A stretch of DNA of 64,000 nt, taken from contig NZ_CP011505.1 of assembly GCF_001028665.1 (NCBI RefSeq), forward strand, positions 620,001 through 684,000. Reading direction: 5' to 3'. The notes below the pieces were generated by a model. It searched no databases and was not told the DNA's origin. It saw only the letters and a program-made list of their open reading frames with translations. Source of the DNA: Burkholderia pyrrocinia. Its GTDB lineage: Bacteria > Pseudomonadota > Gammaproteobacteria > Burkholderiales > Burkholderiaceae. Shown here one piece after another: positions 24,841-33,611 of this stretch. A program made the translations under genes and the position numbers. Each line of letters starts with the position of its first letter. The first letter of the stretch is position 1.

Positions 24841-25077
24841 AATCGGCCTCGGATCAATTATTTACATCTTCTCTCTTTGCAACATCGGCTCGTGCGGCGA
24901 TTTTTATATTGGGAGAAACGCTGATACGTGCTTGTCACGGGGTCTTGATTCGTTCCGTCCGCATGGCAAGGAATCGCAAGTACTTGCCGTGCTCGCCCTC
25001 GAAAAGCTCCGGCACGCCGCCCACACCTGACGGATCCGGACGCATCGGCCACCGATAGCTGAAGACGATACGACAGG

Positions 25078-25983
25078 TCAGTGCGAATTGCCAAACAGCT
25101 CAACCACCAAACCGCGCAGCCAGCGATTGCCGGCTTCGTGGTGATATCTGGCGTGCCAGTGCTGCCGCACGGCAAAGCCCTCGACGGGAATCGGGCATGG
25201 ATGGACTGACAGGTCGTTGGCCTTGGCCAGTGTCTCGCCGATATGTCGCGGCAGCGTCGCAATCAGGTCGGTGGTCTGGATGATCGCGGCCAACCCGAGA
25301 AAGCCCGGCAACTCCAGCACCACCTGCCGCTCGACGTGCTCACGCACGAGCGCCTGCTCCAGCAATTGCGCCCCGGTCCCCGCCGTGATCGCGACATGCC
25401 CCGCCGCGCGGTATTGCTTCGCCCCGAGCTTTGCGCGCAACCGCGGATGATGCCGGTTGGTCAGGCATACCCAATCCTGCAAATACAACTGCTGCTGGTA
25501 AATGCCGCCGCCTAGCCACGGCACATGGCCGATTGCGAGATCGGCTTCGCCGGATTCCAGCGCTCGTTCGGTATTGCCGTCGATTCCCGCCACCTCCAGA
25601 CGGATTCCGGGCGCTTGCGCGCGTACGTGCGCAAGCAAGCGCGGAAGCAGCGTGATGTGACTCGCGTCGGTCATGCAGATGCGGAAACGCCGCTGCGCGG
25701 TAACGGGATCGAATGCGATTTCCCACGCCGCGAAACGCCGCAACGATTCGAGAATCTCCCGGCATGGCCCGATCATGGCGTCGGCGTGCGGCGTCGGCGC
25801 CATGCCGCCCGGCGTACGGACGAACAACGGATCCTGCAGGAATTCGCGCAGACGTCCGAGCCAGATGCTGACCGTCGGCTGGCTTTGCCCGAGTTGTTCC
25901 GCCGCGCGCGTGACGCTGCGGGTGTCGTACAGGAGATCGAAGAGCTGCAGCAGCTTCAGTTCGGGGAGATCGGTCGGCGTCAT
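25078..25983 (-). CDS. LysR-family regulator divergent from the CoA-transferase operon
   Basis: This regulator of about 301 residues has the helix-turn-helix LLQLFDLLYDTRSVTRAAEQLGQSQPTVSIWLGRLREFLQDPLFVRT and an effector domain of the NahR/NodD type (FRICMTDASHITLLPRLLAHVRAQAPGIRLEV). The chosen ATG is at 25981-25983; a GTG six codons upstream is also possible, and neither has a clear Shine-Dalgarno. The gene faces the ketopantoate-reductase-like gene across about 95 bases, so it probably controls that operon. NodD/NahR relatives usually bind aromatic or aromatic-derived inducers. Confidence 0.9.
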   Translation of the reverse strand: MTPTDLPELKLLQLFDLLYDTRSVTRAAEQLGQSQPTVSIWLGRLREFLQDPLFVRTPGGMAPTPHADAMIGPCREILESLRRFAAWEIAFDPVTAQRRFRICMTDASHITLLPRLLAHVRAQAPGIRLEVAGIDGNTERALESGEADLAIGHVPWLGGGIYQQQLYLQDWVCLTNRHHPRLRAKLGAKQYRAAGHVAITAGTGAQLLEQALVREHVERQVVLELPGFLGLAAIIQTTDLIATLPRHIGETLAKANDLSVHPCPIPVEGFAVRQHWHARYHHEAGNRWLRGLVVELFGNSH

Positions 25984-26078
25984 GGCGTTATTGCGAAACA
26001 CAATGATGTCATTGTAGTCATTGCATTGCCGGCATGAACAGCAACTCGTATCGTGGATTCCATGTCAAGGAGATGCCA

Positions 26079-27038
26079 TTGAAGATCGCGATTCTGGGTG
26101 CCGGCGCACTGGGCTGTGCCATTGGCGCGGCGCTCACCGAAGCCGGCCACGAGACCTGGTTGCTCAACCGCTCGATGGCGCACGTCGAGGCGATGTGTCG
26201 CGACGGTCTGCGGGTGGACGACGACGCCGGATCGCGGCGCGTCATGGTCCGTGCCACTACGCGGGCCGCCGAGGCCGGCACTGCGGATCTGGTCGTCGTG
26301 TTGGTCAAGTCATTCCATACCGAATCGGCGATGCGCGGCGCGCAAGCGCTGATCGGGCCCGATACGCTGGTGCTGTCGTTGCAGAACGGCCTCGGGCACG
26401 AAGATGTGCTCGCCGACATCGTCGGCCGCGAGCGGGTGTTGGCGGGCAAGACCTACGTCGGCGGCGTCATGCGCGGCCCGGGGCATATCCAGTCCGGCGT
26501 GGCCGGCAAGACCACTTACGTCGGCGAACTCGATGGCCGGCTCACGCCCCGCGTGCTGGCGATTGCCGATGCCTTCAATGCCGCCGGGCTGGACACCATC
26601 GTGAGCGACAACATCGTCGGCACGATGTGGGACAAGTTGCTCGTCAACGTCGCCACCGGCGCACTGACCGGCGTCACCGGCCTGACCTATGGGCAACTCT
26701 ACGACGAGCCGCTGCTGAAGGCGACCGCCCTCGCGGCGGTCGCCGAGGCGATGGCAGTCGCCCGGGCCGCCGGCGTGAAGCTCTCCATCACCGATTCCGA
26801 ACAGGCGTGGACGCTGGCCGCGGCGGGACTGTCTCCGGGCTTCAAGACTTCGATGCTGCAAAGCCTGGAGAAAGGTTCGGTCACCGAAATCGACTTCATC
26901 AACGGTTCGGTCGTGCGCCGGGGACAGCGGCATGGCGTGCCGACTCCGGTCAACGCGACGCTGGTGGCCTGCATCAAGGGCATCGAGCGCGCCATGGCCG
27001 ACCGACAACACTTCAACACCAGCATGAGACCGGAGTAA
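26079..27038 (+). CDS. Ketopantoate-reductase-like NAD(P)H oxidoreductase (ApbA/PanE family)
   Basis: This enzyme is about 319 residues long with an N-terminal Rossmann motif (MKIAILGAGALGCAIGAALTEAGH) and the PanE pattern LSLQNGLGHED, WDKLLVNVATGALTG and LEKGSVTEIDFINGSVV. The start is most likely TTG at 26079, which has a perfect AAGGAG six bases upstream and gives the canonical N-terminus; an ATG at 26034 would add 15 residues. As first gene of a catabolic-looking operon it probably reduces or oxidises a 2-oxo or 2-hydroxy acid other than ketopantoate. The true substrate is unknown. Confidence 0.85.
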   Translation: MKIAILGAGALGCAIGAALTEAGHETWLLNRSMAHVEAMCRDGLRVDDDAGSRRVMVRATTRAAEAGTADLVVVLVKSFHTESAMRGAQALIGPDTLVLSLQNGLGHEDVLADIVGRERVLAGKTYVGGVMRGPGHIQSGVAGKTTYVGELDGRLTPRVLAIADAFNAAGLDTIVSDNIVGTMWDKLLVNVATGALTGVTGLTYGQLYDEPLLKATALAAVAEAMAVARAAGVKLSITDSEQAWTLAAAGLSPGFKTSMLQSLEKGSVTEIDFINGSVVRRGQRHGVPTPVNATLVACIKGIERAMADRQHFNTSMRPE

Positions 27039-27079
27039 GCGCTGAAGCGCCAACCCCGGTAGACAAAGGAGACAACCCA

Positions 27080-27472
27080 ATGAATGTTCCAAAGGCCTAT
27101 CTGGAGCACGTTGCCATCCGGGTGAAGGACATCCGCTGGCACATCCGCTTTTTCGAGGAAGTGCTCGGCATGAGCATGCGCGAGGTGGACGGTACCCGCG
27201 AGGAACCCCGGCAGTACTGGACACTCGGCGGCCTGCAATTCATCCATGACCCACATCATGAAGGTCCGGAGGGCCGGCTCGCGCATCTCGGCGTGATGTG
27301 CGAAGACCTCGAGGCCGCACTGGCCGCGGCGCAAAAGCATGGCGTAAGCGAAATGCCGCAGGGGCGCAATTGGGTGCGCCTGCCGGACGGCCTCGCCGTC
27401 GAACTGATCCAGGCCAGGCCGGCAGCGTGCGTCGCGCAGGCGCTGGCGATCAACCCGCGCGCGGAGGCGTGA
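27080..27472 (+). CDS. VOC (glyoxalase/bleomycin resistance fold) family protein
   Basis: This 130-residue single VOC module begins YLEHVAIRVKDIRWHIRFFEEVLGMSMREV, with a metal-type histidine in the first strand, then QFIHDPHHEGPEGRLAHLGVMCEDLEAAL and a closing strand LPDGLAVELIQA. AAAGGAG precedes the ATG. The fold covers glyoxalases, dioxygenases and epimerases such as methylmalonyl-CoA epimerase. In a CoA-transferase operon an isomerase or epimerase role is possible but unproven. Confidence 0.85.
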   Translation: MNVPKAYLEHVAIRVKDIRWHIRFFEEVLGMSMREVDGTREEPRQYWTLGGLQFIHDPHHEGPEGRLAHLGVMCEDLEAALAAAQKHGVSEMPQGRNWVRLPDGLAVELIQARPAACVAQALAINPRAEA

Positions 27473-27474
27473 CC

Positions 27475-27933
27475 ATGACGATCGCCGAGAAATACTGGGA
27501 CGACGCCCGTGAGGGCGACGAATGCGTAAGCCCGGGCTACACCGTCACCCGAGCGCGCATTCTGGCCTACGCCGACCTCACCGGCGACCGCACGCCCGTG
27601 CACGTCGACGAGGAGTACGCCAATGCGAGCCACTTCGGCTGCCTCGTCGCGCACGGCCTGTTCGGGCTGTCGATCGCCGATGGGCTCAAGACGCAGAGCG
27701 ACTACCGCTTCCTGCCGGGGATGTCGCTCGGCTGGACGTGGGACTTTCTCCTGCCCATCAAGGTCGACGACGTGCTGCACGTCAAGTTCCGCGTGGGCTC
27801 GATGCGGGCAAGCAAGAGCCGCCCCGACTGGGGCATCGTCGTGCTGCCGTCCGAGCTGATCAATCAGGACGGGCAGGTCGTCCAGCGCGGCGAGCATCGC
27901 CTGATGGTGCCGCGCCGGCCGGGAGCGTTCTGA
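27475..27933 (+). CDS. MaoC-like (hot-dog fold) acyl-CoA hydratase/dehydratase
   Basis: This 152-residue protein carries the hydratase motif in TGDRTPVHVDEEYANASHFGCLVAHGLFGLSIADGL, with the catalytic Asp and His of (R)-specific enoyl-CoA hydratases. It starts two bases after the VOC stop and overlaps the CoA-transferase start by one base (TGATG), so it is tightly coupled in the operon. It should hydrate or dehydrate the CoA ester made by the next enzyme. Confidence 0.87.
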   Translation: MTIAEKYWDDAREGDECVSPGYTVTRARILAYADLTGDRTPVHVDEEYANASHFGCLVAHGLFGLSIADGLKTQSDYRFLPGMSLGWTWDFLLPIKVDDVLHVKFRVGSMRASKSRPDWGIVVLPSELINQDGQVVQRGEHRLMVPRRPGAF

Positions 27934-29144
27934 TGCAAGCCCGCCCTCTCGAAGGTATTCGCGTCGTCGACTACAGCCATTTTCTGGCCGGCCCCTACGT
28001 GGGACGCTGCCTCGCGGCGCTCGGCGCCGAAGTCATCAAGGTCGAGCGCCCGGGCAGCGGCGATGCAGGGCGCCAGCACGCCACCGTGCTCGACGACCGG
28101 CAAAGCGGCTACTTCCTGCAGCTCAACATGGGCAAGCGCGGCGTCAGCGTCAACATGAAGGACCCGCGCGGCAAGGATTTCATGCAGCGTCTGTGCGACT
28201 CGGCGGACGTGTTCGTCGAGAACTACCGGCCGGGCGCGCTCGACAAGCTGGGGCTCGGATATGCCGAGTTGTCGGCACGCAATCCGCGCCTCGTCTATTG
28301 CTCGATCTCCGCTTACGGCCATACCGGACCGGATGCTCATCGCGCCGGCTTCGGCCTGATCGCCGAGGCCAGGAGCGGCATCATGCAGATGGTCGGCACG
28401 CCGGGCGAACCGCCGCCGCTGCTGCGCATCTCGCTGGGCGACATGTACACCGGCATTCATGCGGTGGCGGCCATCAACGCCGCGCTGCTCGGGCGCGCGA
28501 GTAGCGGCCGGGGCCAGCATATCGACATGGCGTTGTACGACACGCTGGTGTCGATGCACGAGTACGCGGTGCAGTGCTACACGTTGCAGGGCGTGCTACC
28601 CGAACAGACGGGTCACGACATGCCGAACTCGACGCTCTACGGCGTGTTCCGTGCCGCCGACGGCGATCTCGTGATCGCGGCGCAGGTGGACGATGCCTGG
28701 AAACGCTTCGCAGCCTTGGTCGAGGCTCATGGCGGGCCGGCCGGTTTCGGTACCGACGAGCGATTCCACGACAGTGTGGGGCGCAATGCCCATCGGTCGA
28801 ACATCCTGTCCGTGGTGCAACCATGGGTCGCCGCTCGTTCCGTGACGTCAATATTGGCGCTGCTGGACGCGATCGACGTTCCGTGCGCGAAAGTGCAGCG
28901 CATCGACGAGGTGCTTGCCGATCCGCAGATCCGGGCGCGCGGCATGGTGGTCGAGCAGCAGCATCCGCGCTACGGCACGCTGCGCTTGCCCAACCTGCCG
29001 TTCCGCTTCTCGGATTGCGATACGACGATCCGCGACGTCGCGCCTGACCTCGGTCAGCACAACGCGGAAGTGGCGCAGTCGCTGGGCTTTGGCCCTGCCG
29101 AGATCGACGCCATGCAGACCGACGGCGTTCTTTTTTCGAAGTGA
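27933..29144 (+). CDS. Class III CoA-transferase (CaiB/BaiF family)
   Basis: This 403-residue enzyme moves CoA between carboxylic acids through an aspartyl-CoA thioester. Family features are GIRVVDYSHFLAGPYVGRCLAALGAEVIKVERPGSGD, NMGKRGVSVNMKDPRG, FVENYRPGALDKLGLGY and the catalytic aspartate in QHIDMALYDTLVSMHEYA. C-terminal IDVPCAKVQRIDEVLADPQIRARGMVV is typical. It probably activates the organic acid handled by this operon. Confidence 0.92.
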   Translation: MQARPLEGIRVVDYSHFLAGPYVGRCLAALGAEVIKVERPGSGDAGRQHATVLDDRQSGYFLQLNMGKRGVSVNMKDPRGKDFMQRLCDSADVFVENYRPGALDKLGLGYAELSARNPRLVYCSISAYGHTGPDAHRAGFGLIAEARSGIMQMVGTPGEPPPLLRISLGDMYTGIHAVAAINAALLGRASSGRGQHIDMALYDTLVSMHEYAVQCYTLQGVLPEQTGHDMPNSTLYGVFRAADGDLVIAAQVDDAWKRFAALVEAHGGPAGFGTDERFHDSVGRNAHRSNILSVVQPWVAARSVTSILALLDAIDVPCAKVQRIDEVLADPQIRARGMVVEQQHPRYGTLRLPNLPFRFSDCDTTIRDVAPDLGQHNAEVAQSLGFGPAEIDAMQTDGVLFSK

Positions 29145-29151
29145 GGCCTTG

Positions 29152-29985
29152 ATGACGGACCAGTACGCGGTGATCGGCAACCCGATCGGACACACCAAAT
29201 CTCCGCTGATTCATGGACTCTTTGCGCAAGAGACGCAGCAAGACATGACCTACGCGGCCATCGAAGGCCCGCTGGAACCCGAGGAAGCCTTTGCAGAAAC
29301 CGTGCGGGCGTTCGTCGTGGCGGGCGGCAAGGGGATGAACGTCACCGCACCCTTCAAGCTGAAGGCCTTCGCGATGGCCGACGAACTCGGCGAAAGAGCG
29401 AAGCTTGCCGGAGCCGTCAATGCCATGAAGTTCGACAACGGCCGCATCGTCGCCGAGAACTTCGACGGAATCGGACTCGTGCGCGATATCGAGGTGAACC
29501 TCGGCCTGCCGCTCGACGGCAAACGCGTGTTGGTGCTCGGCGCAGGCGGAGCAGTACGCGGCGCATTGCTGCCGTTCCTGGCGGCGCGCCCCGCCGAGTT
29601 GGTCATCACGAATCGGGATCTGGCCAAAGCTCGAGCCCTCGCGTCTCAGGTCGACGCGTGCGGCCCGCTGCTCGCCTGCGGCTATGGCGATCTCGAGGCA
29701 ATGGGACGTTTCGATCTGGTGGTCAACGCAACGTCGGCCAGTCTCACCGGCGACCTGCCGCCCGTTCCGCCAAGTGTCTTCAGCACGGAGGGCGCAGCCT
29801 ATGAACTCGCTTACGGCAAGCGGCTGACACCTTTCCTGCGGCTCGCGCGCAATGCCGGCGTGCGGACTGTCGCGGACGGCGTGGGCATGCTGGTCGAGCA
29901 AGCAGCAGAAGCCTTCGACTGGTGGCGCGGCGTGCGCCCCGGGACGCGGGCCGTGATCGACCGGCTCACGGTGCCGTTGGACTGA
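29152..29985 (+). CDS. Shikimate/quinate dehydrogenase-like protein (AroE family, altered motif)
   Basis: This 277-residue NAD(P)-dependent enzyme has IGNPIGHTKSPLIHGLF (substrate serines, one changed to Thr), GKGMNVTAPFKLKAFA with the catalytic lysine, and LVLGAGGAVRGALLPFL for the cofactor. The usual NTDG substrate motif reads NFDG, keeping the catalytic aspartate but replacing threonine with phenylalanine. Being last in a catabolic operon and not near aromatic-biosynthesis genes, it is more likely a degradative paralogue than the housekeeping AroE. The closely spaced start (seven bases after the CoA-transferase stop) supports co-transcription. Confidence 0.87.
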   Translation: MTDQYAVIGNPIGHTKSPLIHGLFAQETQQDMTYAAIEGPLEPEEAFAETVRAFVVAGGKGMNVTAPFKLKAFAMADELGERAKLAGAVNAMKFDNGRIVAENFDGIGLVRDIEVNLGLPLDGKRVLVLGAGGAVRGALLPFLAARPAELVITNRDLAKARALASQVDACGPLLACGYGDLEAMGRFDLVVNATSASLTGDLPPVPPSVFSTEGAAYELAYGKRLTPFLRLARNAGVRTVADGVGMLVEQAAEAFDWWRGVRPGTRAVIDRLTVPLD

Positions 29986-29996
29986 AGGTGCGATGG

Positions 29997-30183
29997 CGAT
30001 ACGCATGAAGAAAATCCCGCTGCTGCACGGTGTCAAGCACAACGTATTCGGCAAGCGCCTCGAGCAAAGCGATCGCGATCGCGCTACCCGCTGCCCCGGC
30101 ACCGATCAGCAATGCGCGGCCATCTTTCACGCATGCACCGTGGTCGATCTGCGCCTTCACGAGCACGAAAGCTGCCGGGATTC
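29997..30183 (-). pseudogene. Relic of a second AroE (shikimate dehydrogenase) on the opposite strand
   Basis: The minus-strand frame reads FVLVKAQIDHG, then DGRALLIGAGAAGSAIAIA and VVLDTVQQR, which is the middle and NAD(P)-binding part of an AroE-type protein. The catalytic N-terminus and the rest of the C-terminus are missing, and the frame is bounded by stops about 65 codons apart. It converges on the intact AroE-like gene but is clearly a different family member. It looks like debris of an earlier gene. Confidence 0.55.
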
Positions 30184-30245
30184 ATGAAAATACCCGGCAC
30201 TGAATCAAAGCGGGGGGCTGGCGTTCGGGCGCGTCGCGACCAGCG

Positions 30246-30536
30246 TCATGAAGTCCCTTCGAGGATGACAAAGGTCCCGGTCGCTGCCCCGGCGCGGAGC
30301 GCCTTGGCCGCCTGATATTCGGGGCTTTCATAGAAACGCCTGGCCTCGGCCAGCGAATCGAACTCGAGGACCACATGCCGCTCGTGGGCCTCGCCTTCGA
30401 GGTTTTCATACGCTCCCCAACCAGCGATGACCTTGGGGCTGTAATGCTTCATTGCATCGCCTGCGGCTGTTGCGTAGGCGGCGTAAGCAGTTGCGTCCGA
30501 GACGCTGACGTGTGCGATCAGATAACCCTTTGGCAT
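30246..30536 (-). CDS. DUF1330 domain protein
   Basis: This 96-residue protein of the dimeric alpha-beta barrel type starts MPKGYLIAHVSVSDATAYAAYA. It contains the DUF1330 features KVIAGWGAYENLEGEAHERHVVLEFDSLAEARRFYESPEYQAAKALR. GAGG precedes the ATG. Members are small, stand-alone and of unknown activity. It lies downstream of the aldo/keto reductase gene in the same direction. Confidence 0.87.
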   Translation of the reverse strand: MPKGYLIAHVSVSDATAYAAYATAAGDAMKHYSPKVIAGWGAYENLEGEAHERHVVLEFDSLAEARRFYESPEYQAAKALRAGAATGTFVILEGTS

Positions 30537-30628
30537 GTCTATGCCTCGTTCAGTGGCCGCATTCAACTCGATGCGGGGGCATTCGAATAACCGCCGATGT
30601 CGATGGTATGGTTGTGCAGTAGCCGGTT

Positions 30629-31684
30629 CTAATTCGACGCATCGGGCCTGAACGGCAAGGGGCGCCTGCTCGCGTCCTGACGATCGATCATCCAGCCGGG
30701 ATAGCAGCGAGGCAAGGCACTCACGGCTTCAAGACGCGCAAGTTCGTCCTCGGTGAGAGCGACATCGACCGCGCCGAGATTGTCTTCGAGCTGTTCGATC
30801 CGTTTGGCGCCGATAATGACGCTCGTGACAAACGGCTTGGCGAGCAACCACGCAAGCGCGATCCGGGCGACCGAGACACCGCGCGCGTCAGCGATGGCAC
30901 GCATCTCCGCAACGCACGGCCAGGCCTGACCGAGATCGACCGGCGGAAAATCGAAATGGCTGCGCCGCGAACCTTCTTCGGCAGGTGCCCCGGGACCAAA
31001 CTTCCCGGAAAGCAATCCGCCGGCGAGGGGCGACCAGACGAGCAGCCCCATCCGCTCCTCGACAACGAGTGGCACCAGTTCGCGCTCCACGTCCCGCCCG
31101 GCGATCGAATAATAGGCCTGGAGCGTCTCGAAGCGCGTGGCGTGTAGCGCCGCACTCAGTCCGAGCGCCTTACCGATCCTGCCTGCGCGCCAATTCGAGA
31201 CGCCGACATAACGAACCAGCCCCTGCCGCGTGAGATCGTCGAGGGCCCGCAGCGTTTCTTCGATCGGCGTGACAGAATCGTTCGCGTGTATCTGGTAAAG
31301 ATCGATATGGTCGACCTGGAGCCGTTCCAGGCTCCGCTGCACGGAATCCATGATGTGACCGCGCGACGCCCCCTGCTCGTTGGGTTTCGGGCCCATCACG
31401 CCGGCCGTCTTCGTCGCCAGCACGATCTCGCTGCGCGGTACTCCGATGTCTCTCAGCGCCTGTCCGACGACACGTTCAGACTGACCGAAGGAATAGATAT
31501 CGGCGGTGTCGATGAAATTGATTCCGTCGGCAAGCGCGCGGGCGATCAACCGGTTCGCGTCGTCCTGACCGAGTGCGCCGATCGCCTTCCACATGCCGGC
31601 GTCGGCATTGCCGCCCAGCGTCATCGTGCCGAGACACAGCTCGGAGACGTACAGGCCGGTGCGGCCGAGTTGCTTGTATTTCAT
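30629..31684 (-). CDS. Aldo/keto reductase
   Basis: This 351-residue NADPH-dependent (beta/alpha)8-barrel enzyme starts MKYKQLGRTGLYVSELCLGTMTLGG after AAGGGA. The catalytic tetrad is visible as D and Y in INFIDTADIYSFGQSE, K in IVLATKTAG and H in LYQIHAND. The cofactor end has SVIIGAKRIEQLEDNL. It groups with oxidoreductases of the AKR11/YhdN style acting on small carbonyls. It is encoded next to a flavodoxin-like protein and opposite a LysR regulator. Confidence 0.92.
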   Translation of the reverse strand: MKYKQLGRTGLYVSELCLGTMTLGGNADAGMWKAIGALGQDDANRLIARALADGINFIDTADIYSFGQSERVVGQALRDIGVPRSEIVLATKTAGVMGPKPNEQGASRGHIMDSVQRSLERLQVDHIDLYQIHANDSVTPIEETLRALDDLTRQGLVRYVGVSNWRAGRIGKALGLSAALHATRFETLQAYYSIAGRDVERELVPLVVEERMGLLVWSPLAGGLLSGKFGPGAPAEEGSRRSHFDFPPVDLGQAWPCVAEMRAIADARGVSVARIALAWLLAKPFVTSVIIGAKRIEQLEDNLGAVDVALTEDELARLEAVSALPRCYPGWMIDRQDASRRPLPFRPDASN

Positions 31685-31756
31685 GGCCATTCCCTTCAAG
31701 GTTGGCTGGATAAAATGCGGCGGCGTCCGGGCTGTCACGTCCCGCGCGCGAGGATT

Positions 31757-32347
31757 TCAGTTGCCTTGGGATTTTCCGGACCGGAACTGTCCGGCGATCA
31801 TCGCGACGCGAGCGCCATAGCGGCGTGCCGTCTCGAGGTCCCCCGGCGACATCTCGGCAGGCGACGCATCGGCAGGCGTCTGCGCCATCGGCGCGATATA
31901 GGAGCCCATGCGATTCAGGTCGTCACGCATCGAGGCTTTCACATTCGCCGGCTTGATATCCATGCTGACCCAGATGCCGCCGTGCTGCCCGGCAAGCAGA
32001 ACGAAGTGTTCGAGCGTATTGAGCTTGTCGCCGTTGATGCTTGCGCTGTTGGTGAAGCCGCCGAAGATCTTGTTTTGCCACGCACCTTCGAACCAGGGCT
32101 TCGACGATGAGTCGGCAAACTTCTTGAACTGCCAGCTGGGGCCGCCCATGTAGGTCGGCGAGCCGAACAGGATCGCATCCGCGCCGGCAAGCGTATTCCA
32201 CGCATCCTCGGCCATGTTTCCGTCGGTGTCGATTGCGACGAGTACCGCGCCGGCGCCTTCGGCGACAGCACTTGCCATGCGCTCGGTATGCCCATAGCCG
32301 GAGTGGTAGACGACGGCCGCTTTAACCGGAGAAGTGTGTTGTGTCAT
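31757..32347 (-). CDS. Flavodoxin-like NAD(P)H:quinone oxidoreductase (WrbA-like)
   Basis: This 196-residue flavoprotein has the FMN phosphate loop YHSGYGHTERMA and the second FMN contact LFGSPTYMGGPSWQFKKFAD, followed by GGFTNSASINGDK. Length and motifs suit the WrbA/flavodoxin_2 group that reduces quinones by two electrons. GGGAG precedes the ATG at 32345-32347. It is divergent from the LysR gene at 32466, with 118 bases between them. Confidence 0.9.
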   Translation of the reverse strand: MTQHTSPVKAAVVYHSGYGHTERMASAVAEGAGAVLVAIDTDGNMAEDAWNTLAGADAILFGSPTYMGGPSWQFKKFADSSSKPWFEGAWQNKIFGGFTNSASINGDKLNTLEHFVLLAGQHGGIWVSMDIKPANVKASMRDDLNRMGSYIAPMAQTPADASPAEMSPGDLETARRYGARVAMIAGQFRSGKSQGN

Positions 32348-32465
32348 GGTGGCTCCCTTTCGTTCGAATCGTCCGCTGTGGACGACATGGGAAGCCACTC
32401 TACTGAGTCACAACTGAGTTATAAATGATGACAAATTGAACGTTCTGTTACTCCCTGGGTGAACA

Positions 32466-33371
32466 ATGCAAAACCTTGACGCGCTTTTGATCTTTGCCCG
32501 TGTCGCCGAAATGACGAGCTTCACGCGTGCGGCCGAAAGCCTCGGTATTCAGAAGGGACGTGTCTCGATGGTGATCCGTGAACTTGAGCGAGATGTGGGT
32601 GTTGCGCTCCTGCACCGGACCACGAGGAGCGTGCAGCTAACCGAAGACGGACGCGCCTTTTATTTGCGCGCACGGGACCTGCTGGCCGAAGTACAGGAAT
32701 TGCAATCGATGTTCTCGGGTCATGGCACGCCACTGCGGGGAAGGTTGCGCGTCGACATGCCCACCGAGTTGGCACGAAGCGTCGTGGTGCCCGCGCTCCC
32801 GCAACTGATGGCGGCACATCCGGATCTGGAACTGGAGCTTTCCAGCACCGATCGGCGTGTCGATCTCGTGCAGGAAGGGTTCGATTGCGTGATCCGTCTG
32901 GGTCCGATCGTCGACGAGACGCTGATTGCCCGACCGCTGGGCAAGCTGCGCATGACAAATGCGGCGAGCCCGAGCTATCTGGCACGGTACGGCATACCGC
33001 ACACGCTCGACGATCTGCGCAGCCAGGGGCACCGGATGATCCACTACACGCTGACACTCGGCGCCAGGCATGCCGGTTGGGAATACCCGAATGGCGACGG
33101 CTATGCGTCGCTTCCGTTGCCAAGCGCGATGCAGGTCAACAGTGTGCAGACCTATCATGCAGCCGGGCTTGCGGGCATCGGGTTGATCCAGGCGGGATAT
33201 TCGGCGCTCGCGCATCACATCGAAAGCGGCGCGCTAGTGGAGGTTCTGCCGGACTTGCGTCCTGAGCCCCTCCCCGCGTCGCTCGTCGTGGCCCATCGGC
33301 GTAACCTGTCGCCACGCGTCCGGGCCTTCATGGATTGGATCGAGCGGGTATTGGAGCCCTATTTTGATTGA
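32466..33371 (+). CDS. LysR-family regulator of the quinone/aldehyde redox genes
   Basis: This 301-residue protein has the helix-turn-helix IFARVAEMTSFTRAAESLGIQKGRVSMVIRELERDVGVALLHRTTRSV and an effector domain typical of the large CrgA/DmlR-like group (LRGRLRVDMPTELARSVVVPALPQLM). Its promoter faces the flavodoxin gene, so it probably controls the flavodoxin, aldo/keto reductase and DUF1330 genes, perhaps in response to electrophiles. Confidence 0.92.
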   Translation: MQNLDALLIFARVAEMTSFTRAAESLGIQKGRVSMVIRELERDVGVALLHRTTRSVQLTEDGRAFYLRARDLLAEVQELQSMFSGHGTPLRGRLRVDMPTELARSVVVPALPQLMAAHPDLELELSSTDRRVDLVQEGFDCVIRLGPIVDETLIARPLGKLRMTNAASPSYLARYGIPHTLDDLRSQGHRMIHYTLTLGARHAGWEYPNGDGYASLPLPSAMQVNSVQTYHAAGLAGIGLIQAGYSALAHHIESGALVEVLPDLRPEPLPASLVVAHRRNLSPRVRAFMDWIERVLEPYFD

Positions 33372-33551
33372 CCTTCGGGAGTAGCGGCTCGGAGGGGCAG
33401 TGGACGAGTTGTCAGGTATCCGGGGCATGGCAGCCATTGGAGCGTCGGTGCACGAGCCTGGCCGAGCGGCAGAAAATGGCCGAACCCGGAAGCGCGAAGT
33501 CGGACGCCGGTCGCGCGCCCTGGCGCAAGTGGCCGAACTACCTCAGTCGAC

Positions 33552-33611
33552 TGCGGACTCAACCCGTCGATGCAACACACTTGAGGCTGCATGGCAGCGA
33601 GGCGTGTTGCA
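33552..33611 (-). repeat. Truncated copy of the 27-bp inverted-repeat element
   Basis: This segment carries one full arm (TGCGGACTCAACCCGTCGAT and on to CAACAC) with one mismatch to the complete element at 44066-44144. The 25-base interior follows in reverse orientation, then only 8 bases (GTGTTGCA) of the other arm. The truncated side abuts a LysR gene relic. It looks like a decayed mobile-element end, possibly of IS30 type; the family is uncertain. Confidence 0.6.
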
